This document shows positions 35,528 to 45,700 of a stretch of DNA of 64,000 bases, piece by piece. Position 1 is the stretch's first letter; every line of letters starts with the position of its first letter. This stretch comes from Symbiodinium sp. CCMP2592 (Eukaryota; Sar; Dinophyceae; Suessiales; Symbiodiniaceae). The stretch covers positions 244,204 to 308,203 of the forward strand of contig CAJNDT010003380.1 in the NCBI GenBank assembly GCA_905221615.1. Reading direction: 5' to 3'. The translations under genes were made by a program, and so were the position numbers. Under the pieces are notes generated by a model. That model was not told the origin of the DNA and made no database searches. It saw only the letters and a list, made by a program, of their open reading frames with translations.

Positions 35528-36718
35528 ATGGGAGGACCAACATGGCGAGAGGGCCGTGGCGACAGGCAGCGAGGACGTGGAAGCAAGGAGGGATACTGGC
35601 GTGGTGCCTGGTCTCCCAACTGGCCGCGTCCAGCACGGGACAAGGGCACGGAAGCCCGTTTCCCCACATACGACAGTATGGTGGTGGCCCCGGACCCATC
35701 CGGAAGAGGCAGTGGCCGACAGCCGCCGATGGCGGTGGATCCAGAGGATGGGCTTGTGAGTGCAATTCAGGAGGAGGTCAATCTCACGCGACGGGCGGAA
35801 CAGAGAGTCCGCCAGATCACCGCCAACCGCACGAAGCGCGAGAACCAATGGGCGGCGTACTTGGATACGCTGCGGAAAACATACCTCAAGGAGTCCAACA
35901 AGTTCCACAAGGACATGGAGCGTTTGGACGAGGAGCTGCGCATTGCGGTCCAAGCGCAGGAGGACGCTCGAGCGAGCCTGCGTTCACTACACCAACGGGA
36001 AGTGGCGGCGGCATCCGAGGAGAGGGAGAACGATCAATGGGATGCCATGACCCGAGCCTGGCAACAGGAGCGACGAGAGGAGACGGATGCTTCTGCAGTC
36101 ATGCAAAGGGCATTTCGCCCAGGGACTGGAGAGCCGGGGCCCACCGAGGTCCCTTCGCGACGCCTGACTCCGGACATGATGGCATTCTTGCAGGCCTTCG
36201 GTGCTACGTTTCCTGCCGAGGGTGCAGTGCCTGGCAGTGCGGGAATGCACAGAGAACAGGATGCAGCGGCACAGAGATTGCAAGCACCTGCATACAATGC
36301 GATGTCGCCCACTCCTGCCCCGCCCGGCGGCATGCCAATGACAGCAGTCGACTCGACTATGCCGAACCCGGGCGAGATTGGACCCGCACCTTCTTCTCCG
36401 CACTGCCCCGCGGAGCAGGTCGGCATCGATGCAGTTCTGCGGAGCACCAAATCGGAGCAGAGCGAGGGCCATATCAAGCAGAGGCGTCCCATCAAGGCCT
36501 TGCCCACGGGTGTTGTGAAGGGTGCATCCCCTTCCACCACGCAGCTGGCGGCCAAGCTCGAGAAGAAGAGGGCCGAACAGCATGCTCAGGCCGAGAGGGA
36601 GGCGGCAGCGAATGCCGCGGTGACGCCTGGCCAGCGAAGGCCGGCCGAGGTTGTGGACGACGACACCGACGAGGAGCTTGCTACGCCGAGAGAGCCGGCG
36701 CTGGCAGGGATGGAGTGA
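35528..36718 (+). CDS. LINE C ORF1: coiled-coil protein
   Basis: ATG 35528 (MGGPTWREGRGDRQRGRGSK) is chosen because it aligns with the MGRGG start of the A/B copy; the frame is open a little further up but only from TTG. The N-terminus is Arg/Gly-rich. A long Glu/Arg/Lys helix spans about residues 80-200. A Pro-rich middle (MSPTPAPPGGMPMT) and a second charged helix near the end (LAAKLEKKRAEQHAQAERE) follow, then an acidic DDDTDEE patch, ending GME. Presumed RNA-binding/assembly protein of the element. It shares a conserved FPxYD motif (ARFPTYDSM against PSFPAYDAA) with the A/B copy. Confidence 0.85.
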   Translation: MGGPTWREGRGDRQRGRGSKEGYWRGAWSPNWPRPARDKGTEARFPTYDSMVVAPDPSGRGSGRQPPMAVDPEDGLVSAIQEEVNLTRRAEQRVRQITANRTKRENQWAAYLDTLRKTYLKESNKFHKDMERLDEELRIAVQAQEDARASLRSLHQREVAAASEERENDQWDAMTRAWQQERREETDASAVMQRAFRPGTGEPGPTEVPSRRLTPDMMAFLQAFGATFPAEGAVPGSAGMHREQDAAAQRLQAPAYNAMSPTPAPPGGMPMTAVDSTMPNPGEIGPAPSSPHCPAEQVGIDAVLRSTKSEQSEGHIKQRRPIKALPTGVVKGASPSTTQLAAKLEKKRAEQHAQAEREAAANAAVTPGQRRPAEVVDDDTDEELATPREPALAGME

Positions 36719-37659
36719 CGCACATCATCGGTGCTCAGACCTGTGCTGGCGGAGGCGACCAGGATGTTCGGCTGGGGGGCTTGCTGACCCTCGGTCAAGA
36801 ACGCCTGTGTTGCTTACGCGTCACGGACGTCTGTTGCACCGGTGACTCTGAAAGAGGCTTTGAGAAGGATTGTACAGATGTCGGAGTAGCACCGCTCCCG
36901 CAGTCTGGGTGTGTACAGCCTTCTATCGCCTCTGCCATCCTCCTCAGGTCGGGCAAGGCTGTCAGTTGGGACAGGTACTGGGCTTGTAGCTACTCCCAAC
37001 TGATAGCCACGCATGTCTCCTCGCGGTGGCCTTGGACTCACTGGGTTTGTGAGCTCCAAAGTCATCCCCTGCCACATGCACATGGACTTCAATGCGCCTG
37101 TTTTGGCTGCAAGTCCTGTAATGAGTGTCGACCTTTGCAGCTCAGGTGCCAAACAGATGCAGTTAGGGCGCTGGGGTGCCCGTCTGTAAGTGAGGGCCTG
37201 GGAGCTTTGTTTTGCACTGCGGGTTCATGCTTAGTCCCATGGCAAGATTCCGATGGCAGCATCGACCCTCTTCAGGTGAACCTGTGTTTGAGTGTCTTGC
37301 AAGCATTGGGTCTTTTGCTTGGATCGCTTACCCGCACTCTCTTGGTTGCTAGTGGGTTTTCCCTCGTAGCATTGTGTTACATTGCGCTTCGTCGTGGAAG
37401 CCGTTGGCACTCTTTCAGTCGCAGGCATCCTCCGATTGCGTTCTGTATCCGAGCCGCCACCATTTTGGTCAAGGTGGGCCAGCCTCGACAGGAGATTCTT
37501 CACTGGGGCAGGATCCCGCGAGCTCCGAGGGCAACGCCGGCTGTGTGCGGTGGAGCCTGCTTTGGTTTTCGGGTAAAATTTTGGCTCTGGATTCTGTGGC
37601 AACTTCAGACTCCGACACAGGTCTGGTCCGCGCCTCCAGAATTGTGGTCTGAGGTGAGC

Positions 37660-39753
37660 ATGCTGCAACAAGCTGCACCGATGTTTCCCGAGAGCACCCC
37701 TGTTACGCCTGAATGGGATCTCGGCCGTCAGGAGGTATCGGATTTTCTCACTTTGCCGCAACCAAGGAGTTTGCTTGAAGGGTTTAGTCGGGAGCAGTGG
37801 TTAGGGGTTACCGTGTACGCACCGCACTACACGCCCAGGCATTATGCGATCCGTTTTGAGGCTCGGCAGGGAATCGCTTCGCTGCTCAGCAAGGTTCAAC
37901 GGCATGAGCGTGAGTGGCGCCCTTTCTTGCGTCACATGGTCCCGGTTCACCCTCAACCCAACCCAGGATCTGTTGCATTCCTGGCGTGCCCTGAATGCTT
38001 GGATCGTTTTGGCAGGGTCGCAGTTCTTCTCGACCTCTCGCATGTAGGAGGCCAATGCTTTGCTACGACACTGGACAGGGGCATCACCCCGCAGCTACTA
38101 GTTGATCAGTTGCATGAGGATTTCAACTGTGATCCATCGGAAGTAGTTGTATACAATGGTGGCTCCCTGTCCCCAGCACCGGCACATAGTGTGTTGCAGG
38201 TATCTCACGGGTACTTGCTTCGTTTCGCTCGGCGAGATGCGGGTGCCCTGCACTCCCATGCGATCGACGAGCTGGTGCAGCAGGACTTTAACAGGCTCAG
38301 CCTTAGTGAAGTCCCGACAGGGCGTTGTCGTGGTAGCATAGCGGTGTGGTTCCGCGGGGCGCTTCATGTATTACAACCCGAACTTCACCCCGGTTTGGAC
38401 GTTATCAGTGCGGTTGCCGCGCGTTTTCGCATCTCGGCCAGTAGTTTGCAGATTGCCAGCACGAGTGCATTATCAGACTTGGATGTCAGAGGCGATCGCT
38501 GCCCGTCACTTGCTTATGTCACACCCACTCATGATGCAGGGGGTGACACTGACCAAGCCCCGCCGATAGACGTGCGAGGTGTCATTTGTGATTTGCGGCC
38601 TGCAGGATTCGGGGTCTCAGTGATAGATGTTGATCAGGATGCATGGGATGTTTCTGATCTGTATGCCAGCTTAGATGTCCCTTCCTCGATTTCCGAGCGC
38701 TTCACCTTTGAGGAGGTTGAACGACACACAGAACGTCAGTCCTGCGGATTGGCGGTGGTGCGCGCTGCTGCGCGCAATGGGGCCGACGCGGCAGAACAAG
38801 AGTTGCGGATTGGCAGTACATACGGACCAGTCGCCGCCATTGCGCATGGGTCAAGTCTTTTCCAGGTCAGTGAAGTGCAGGGAACTGGGATTCCCAGCGA
38901 TGGTCGGTCAAGCCAACGAAGACCTCCCCTGCTCTCTGAGGAAGAGACCAGTGATAATGACTCCCAGCAGCAGGTCATTGAAGGACAGGTGCTTGTTTTG
39001 GTGCCCGACCGCGCAGGGCTTGTAGTTGAGGTTGAAGCCCCTGCGCCGGCCACAGTCGCAGAACTCTTTTCGAAGGTTGACGAGGAGCGACCGTCGGTTT
39101 TCTATCTGCAATATCCCAATCTAGTTGCTGTGTACCCGCAACCTTCTTCCCAATGGGCCACTCTGCTGGCACTTCCGTGCTGGACTACCGCAGAAGACAT
39201 CGTTGTTATGGATTTGACGGGCATCGATGGCCGTCTTTTCCCGACGCCCTTTCCTCGAATTGCGACATATGATGGCATCTGTGAAATTGCTGGTATCCCG
39301 TCTGATGGTAGTCTTTCCATCTTCGCGTTTGGCAGCACTGTGCCATTGGGACGCGCAGAGGAATTACAGATCTTGCAGCACGGGTGCATCCTTCTTCTGC
39401 CAGTAGGCACTGTGCCTAATGAAGTCGTGTCCTTGCAGGATATGTTGTCCTCGGTGCAAGGATGGGATTGTGACGTCGATGTTCCTCGAGGTCCGGGGGG
39501 ACGACGAGGTAATTATCTCTGCACGGTCCTTGAAGAAGGTGCAAGGCTTTTCCTGCTGCGACCTTTGTATGGTCGGCATTACCTTGAGGTTGTTGCAGAG
39601 GAGTATGGCCTACAGGTGCACTGGACGACAGCACAGGCTACGCGTCCCCCTATTCGTGATGCCTGTCACAAGGGTTTTCGTCTCTGGTGCATTGCCCAAT
39701 GTTCCGGTGCCACCTGCACCGTACCGACCGGGCGATTTTGCCATCGCGCTTGA
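37660..39753 (+). CDS. LINE C ORF2, first part: PQP modules 1 and 2
   Basis: This frame runs open from 35392 to 39753, through all of ORF1 in the -1 frame. ATG 37660 (MLQQAAPMFPEST) is the conservative start; no in-frame ATG exists between the ORF1 stop and it. Just upstream are hydrophobic stretches and VWSAPPELW. Module 1 has VPVHPQPNPGSVAFLACPE near 37940, module 2 VAVYPQPSSQWATLLALP near 39125 with VMDLTGIDGRLF. Then comes a SLQDMLSSVQGWD block near 39430. Homology leaves this frame between about 39640 and 39715 and continues in the next, so the last residues before the 39753 stop are not native. Confidence 0.75.
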   Translation: MLQQAAPMFPESTPVTPEWDLGRQEVSDFLTLPQPRSLLEGFSREQWLGVTVYAPHYTPRHYAIRFEARQGIASLLSKVQRHEREWRPFLRHMVPVHPQPNPGSVAFLACPECLDRFGRVAVLLDLSHVGGQCFATTLDRGITPQLLVDQLHEDFNCDPSEVVVYNGGSLSPAPAHSVLQVSHGYLLRFARRDAGALHSHAIDELVQQDFNRLSLSEVPTGRCRGSIAVWFRGALHVLQPELHPGLDVISAVAARFRISASSLQIASTSALSDLDVRGDRCPSLAYVTPTHDAGGDTDQAPPIDVRGVICDLRPAGFGVSVIDVDQDAWDVSDLYASLDVPSSISERFTFEEVERHTERQSCGLAVVRAAARNGADAAEQELRIGSTYGPVAAIAHGSSLFQVSEVQGTGIPSDGRSSQRRPPLLSEEETSDNDSQQQVIEGQVLVLVPDRAGLVVEVEAPAPATVAELFSKVDEERPSVFYLQYPNLVAVYPQPSSQWATLLALPCWTTAEDIVVMDLTGIDGRLFPTPFPRIATYDGICEIAGIPSDGSLSIFAFGSTVPLGRAEELQILQHGCILLLPVGTVPNEVVSLQDMLSSVQGWDCDVDVPRGPGGRRGNYLCTVLEEGARLFLLRPLYGRHYLEVVAEEYGLQVHWTTAQATRPPIRDACHKGFRLWCIAQCSGATCTVPTGRFCHRA

Positions 39754-42700
39754 TTGTCGCCCTATCCTTCAGGGGTGGCAGCAGTTCTTGGTGCTGGATT
39801 TCCATTGTCTGCATTCGGAGCTTGCACAGCACTACGAAACCTTCGCACCTGAGGGATTCCAAGCACAGATCGAAGGAGCTGCCATGGACAATGATAGATT
39901 GCTTGTTAGTAGGGGTACGGTGTTGACCATCATGTGGGTGCCAGTCACTCCTGACTCGCACCAAGCACCTGCTGAGACCCCCCCTGACATCGAGCTGGTT
40001 TCGGATATTGAACCCCAGCAGGCAGGCAGCTCAGATGAGGCGACATCAGGTCACGGTCGCCCCGGGGCAGACCTTGAGCGACGAGTTGCTGACCGTAGTC
40101 GCTCGCCTGTGAGGCCGCCTGCCGCGCGCGCCATAGGCGCAGCGCTTCTTGTGCAAGCACTACAGGGGTCTGAGGCAGCTGTGACGGCAAGAGGCCCCGA
40201 TTACCAGCCGATCGCGGCACTGGGCGCAGGCGTTGCAGGTGCGCAGCATGGCCGGGCGGAAGCCTTCCGTGGGCGCGCACTGATTCAACGGCCGCCTCCA
40301 GATGTCACTCGTCCGGCCCCGTCTGCCTTCCTAGAACCAGCAGTCGACCCGGCGGCGACTCTGCCTCCATTGCGCGCTACCGCGGTTGTGCCTTTCCTGG
40401 TGTATGCCCTTGACTATTGGCCAGAGCTCGTACAGGTGACTTTGTCCTTTCCGGCTTCTGTCATGCAGGCGTCTGCGACTGTTAGTGAGCACAGGGACTG
40501 GCATTACCGCGAGATTGCGCCAGTCCTTGTGCCTGTCAATCCTCAATCAACTGCAGGGGCCGGGACTTTTCTTGCTGTTCCAGCGTGGGATTCCGAGTTA
40601 GTCCCGGTGCTTGTCGATCGAACTCACCTTGATGGCAGGATACATGCTGCACTACTCGCAACAGTCACGGAGCGTCGCTCTATTCTCAGTGCTGTTGGGC
40701 AGGAGCCTCGTGACGACATTGTTGTTTATGTTCGAGATGAGCCTTTGGCTCTGCGGGACGGGCAAGCCTGCCCCTTGCAACCAGGGGATTTGATCAACAT
40801 TGCCTGGGAGATGCACCCCACCATTGTGCTTGCCTCTCTGTCCGACATGCTCCTCTCCGATGAGGGATGGGACACACAGGTTGTCCTCCCCGGGCACTTT
40901 GATCAAGCGATTCGCATTGTGTCTGATGTCGAAACAGTCACCATGCACTTAGTCCAGGATGGATCCAGCTTGGACAGGCAGGTCTCAGACACACTTCAGA
41001 TTAACTTTGATCTTTGTTTGGTGCATGCTGTGCCCCAAGTTTGGGATCATTGTGTCGATGGGACATACCTTCGGACCGTTGTTGCCGCTTGCCCCGTCTC
41101 TTCGTTTGCCGGACAAGTTGGCGAGGGTGTCGTTCTGCTTGATCTTCGTCCTGTGCGGCAAGGATTCGAATGGCATATCGTCGGTCCGGAGGGTTTCGAC
41201 CTGGAAACCTTTGTGCACCACATGCAGCCGTTGTGCCCTGATGGCTACCTTGTGCAGGTGAGAGGAGGTGAGGTGCAACACACGCACACAGGCACTTACC
41301 TGCAGGTACCCACAGGCGGTGTTCTCACCGTATATTTCATTTCTGGAGATGTTGCCAGCAGCGACACAGACTCCGATGACTCCCGTGGCAATGATGATGA
41401 CGGTCCCCCCTCTGGAGGTGAAGGGACAGGAGCGAACAGTACTTGCTATGAAGCCCCTCTTGCTGGAAGTGAGGCGCCTGAGGATGGCGGTGCCCAGGAT
41501 CAGGGCAACTGCGTTGCTGGAGGCGGCACTTCCACTGGGGGCAGCGAATGTGCTTCGTGGCCTTGCATGCGCGCCCGCATAGTGGCGTTGCTCATTGCTG
41601 TTCTTCTGTGTTTGCCACGACATACGGACTGTGATAGTACACCTCTTGATGGTCGAGTAGTCAAGTGGGGTGTCGGATGTGCACATCATGCCCTTCGTTC
41701 TGGGCCCCGACGCTTCACCCCTGTCCTCCTATCAGGAGATGCAGGCGAATCGCTTGCACAGCTTCATTGTTACATGCCACATAGGATTGCGTGGAGCGTC
41801 CCAGGCTGTATTGGGCTCTGTATGCTTAGGTCCCTTGCCGGTGTGCGTTACCGGCAGGCTGCTGAGAGACATTGCATATCCGCCGATACATGCGAGCGCC
41901 CCTGGGGTCCTAGGTGGGGTGCACCGCGAGTTCTACGCAGGCTGTTTTTCTACATTGTAGGCGCCGAGCTCTTGCTGGGGTGCACCGTCGAAGGCGTCCA
42001 ACATACCTATCCTTCGAGGTTTTCGGCGTCCACCGGGAGCCTCCCGGTGCCACCAGAGGCGCCCTGTGTGTCCGTCGACCTCCATGGGGACTTCCGCCGC
42101 TTGCCGACCCCATGTCGAAGCCATTTTGGCACGCCTGGAGACGTATTCTGCGGTGGCCCGGAGGTCGTTGTAGCTGCAGATGATGATGCATGGAGGGCAG
42201 ATGTGCAAGTCTGGTTCGGAGCAGGGTACATAGGACCAACGCTTCTGGAAGAGTGCCTTCAACACGACGTCCGCCCTATGTTTCTTGCGAGCACCTTGGT
42301 CGAAACGCTCCATGAGCACATGCTTGAGGTTGGAATAGTCCGACCGCATGCGGATGCCGGCCCTGCCGACGACACGATTGCGCAGTCTATCGTTGAAGAT
42401 GCTTCCTGTCCCGATCGTGCACAGATTTGCCCCCGCACTTTAAGTTTGGACACCCTTGTTCCTGCTGAGCGGGACCGCTTGGCCACAGGTAGAGCAGAGG
42501 TGTTTGACTTGACCGAAGGGCAATGTGCGCTGCCATGCAATCTTGAGCAAGTACATGCTCTTTTACGTAAAGTTGACTTGCGTGCGCTGGGAGATGCCCC
42601 AAGTGATGTGCCTAAGCCGGAACGCTTTAGTCACTGGCTTCAGTCCAAGGCAGTTGGTCGGGCCCCGGGACCGCACGAACACCTTGTCATCACTGCGGAC

Positions 42701-45700
42701 GGCTCATACAATCCCGCAACAGGCGATGCAGGATGGGCAGTCGTTCTGAGTGCTAGTACGGCCGATGACCCCACAGGCCAGTTCATTGGATGCATCTTTG
42801 GGCCGGTAGAGCAGCGGGTCGTGCAGGAAGCTACCTCTGCTTATGTAGCTGAGGTTGTTGGTCTCCTGTGGGCTGCCGTTGTCGCACTGAAACTGCCTAC
42901 GCCTGTCGAGGTCATCTTCAGGGCAGATAATCAAGCGGCCTTGGACGGGGTGTGTGGGCAGGCTCAAACGCCTGGAACCGCAGCCTGTCTGGCAGCGCGA
43001 AGCTTTCATTTCGCGCTTGCAATTCCCGGAGCACGCCACCCGCTGTATACGCACGTCAAAGGCCACTCTGGTGACGTGGCAAATGAGTTAGCTGATGGTT
43101 TAGCTAACCTTGGCGCCTCTGGGCGACACTCCACTTGGCCTTTTCTTGTGCCCCTTGACTTTTGGCTGCGCGACCATGCTGCAGCTGCTAGATGGTTGCC
43201 GCACTTTTGCCTCAGCGGAGCAGCGCCGGATGTTATGCCTAAAATGCGTGACAATATGTTTGCGTGGGAGGCGCAGCAGGCGCCAGCTGTTCTCTCTCCG
43301 GAACAGCTGTTGCATCCATTTACGCGTGCGCTGCAGTCACAGAAGCAGGGGGCGATGCGGAAAAGCTTTGATTTTGAGTGCAGATGTGCCTCCTTCAATG
43401 CTCTGTCCTTGCTTCACCCCGATTATGCGGAACGTGGCAAAGGGGATGGCTTGTATGGGGCCGCAGGGCGTGTCGGACTATTGTCCGCTTCGTTCGCTAA
43501 GGCCGGCATTTTCCTGGCAGGAGTCCAGGAGGCAAGGACACCGACAGGCATTTGCAGACACCAACAGTATGTGCGATACTGTGGAGGGGCCAACGACAGA
43601 AATTGCTATGGGGTAGAGTTTTGGGTAGCACATGGCGAGTCCTGGCCGCGACACTCTTTCACAGTATGCCATACTGACCCGTGCAGAATGCTTGGCCTCC
43701 TTGAGTTCTCGGGACTCTCGCTCAGTGTGTTCGTCGGGCATGGGCCCCATCGAGCCCATACCTCTGCCGCCAAGCAGCAGTGGTGGACTGAGTCGTTGCG
43801 CCTCTGCCGTGCTCTTGCCCGATCGGCTGACTGGCTTGTCTTCGTCGATGGCAATTGTAGAGTTGGGTCGGAAACTTCCTCCTTTGTTGGGGGATGGCAG
43901 CCGGACCCGGAGGATGAGGCAGGCTTCGCATTTCACGCCCTGTTGCAACAGCTTCGGGTATGGCTACCGAGCACTTTTGAATTTTGCATGGAAGGGTGTG
44001 GAGGCACTTACCTTCAGCCCATGACTCGCAATTTGCAGAGATGCGACTTCGTCGGACTCCCCACTTCGTGGGCTGACTGGCGGGTACGAACCTTCGTAGA
44101 CCCCGAGATTTCCTCCGGTCACAGCACGCCCGATCACTTTGCTACTGTTGCAGTGTGTCACATTGCGTTGCAGCAGAGCCGAGGGGGCAGCAAGGCCAAA
44201 AGAATTGACCCAGCGGCACTTCGTGATCCCAAGAACCAAGAGAAGATTACTGCTATCCTTCGCGCTGCGCCTGCCGTGCGATGGGAAGTAAATGTAAATG
44301 ATCACGCTGCCGTCCTCGTTGAGTTCCTGTATGAGCAGCTTGCGGATGCGTTTCCCCTGAGTGGGCGCCGACTGCGACGCTCTTTCTTCTCAGAGGAAAC
44401 AGGGGAGGTCCACGCTTTGATTGGCCGCCTCAGGCGGGCGGTACGCAGTAGGACCGTTGCGATGAATCTTACGCGTGTCCGCTGTGCCTTTCTAGCGTGG
44501 AAAGCTGGTGCCGTGTTTGACGACCTCTTCTTTACTGGATGGACCGCCCGCTTAGCCGCAGTTACCCAAACCCTAGTAGCCAGGCTCTCCGAGGCGGGTA
44601 AGGTGCTCAGGCGTCTATGTCGACGGGATAAACGCACTCATGTTGATGCATTGGCAGATGAGATTGAGCGCGCGCCCGCAGGGGATGTCCATGTGGCACT
44701 CAAGCGCTTGTTGCGCCCGCGCAAGTTCCGAAGACAAGGTCACCAGCCGCTGCAGCAGCTTCGGAAGGTCTCAGGAGGCTTCTGTGCATCGCAAGATGAG
44801 GTCAATGAAGAATGGAGGAGGCACTTTGCAGCTCTTGAGGGTGGCGTAGCAGTTTCCACCAAGGAACTAGTACAGTACGGTTTGCAGCAACAGCATGATG
44901 CGCCCCCTATCGAGGTCTTAGGTCACGACGAGGTGCCGGATTTAGTCTCGCTGGCAGGGCACTTTCGCAGTGTCTCGCCGAACAAGGCGTGTGGACCAGA
45001 CTGGATTCCGCCAGCGATTTGCAGAACTTTTGCGTGTCAGATGGCGGTGCTCTTTTATCCAGTTCTGCTCAAGACCCTTGCGTTTGCAGCAGAGCCGGTG
45101 GGAATGAAAGGAGGTACGCTCTACAGGATTCCCAAACCGGGGGCCCCTGATCCTAGCGCAGTCACGGCACAAAGGGCCATTCTGGTACAATCTGTGCTGG
45201 AAAAGGTCCTTCACAAGGCTGTCAGGGGGCTAGCAGTGACGGAATGGGATAGACGTGCACCTGACTTGATGATAGGAGGCCGCAAAGGAAGAAGCTACAT
45301 CCTTGGTTTCTTCTGCACCAGAGCCTTTCTCGAGTTCACCCGACGCAAATCCCTACCAGCTGCGGTCTTGTTTACGGACATCAGTTCAGCATATTACTCG
45401 GTGATTCGTGAGTTGATCACCGGAGGGCGGCTTGAGAACGCAACGGTGCTGGAAATTGCGGAGTCTCTCTCCTTGACTCCGGATGACCTGCAGGCGCTGC
45501 AGGCGCATGTTGCTGATGAGCCTCTGCTGTGTGGCGAGGGTGCGGGGGCGCTTCTTACGGCGCTCACACACGAGCTTCACAGCGGAACTTGGTTCCTGAT
45601 GCACCAGGATGATGCTTTAGTGCATACACGTCGAGGAACTAGGCCGGGCAGTAGCCTAGCAGACGTGTTGTACGGGTTGCTCTTCACCAAGGTGCTGGAA

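Noticed and set aside
35987..36583. Long minus-strand ORFs opposite LINE C ORF1
   Set aside because: GC-rich shadow frames; homology between the LINE copies is in the plus-strand ORF1 frame.
41933..44637. Numerous 90-150 aa minus-strand ORFs opposite LINE C ORF2
   Set aside because: They overlap RNase H and endonuclease motifs read on the plus strand, so are shadows.
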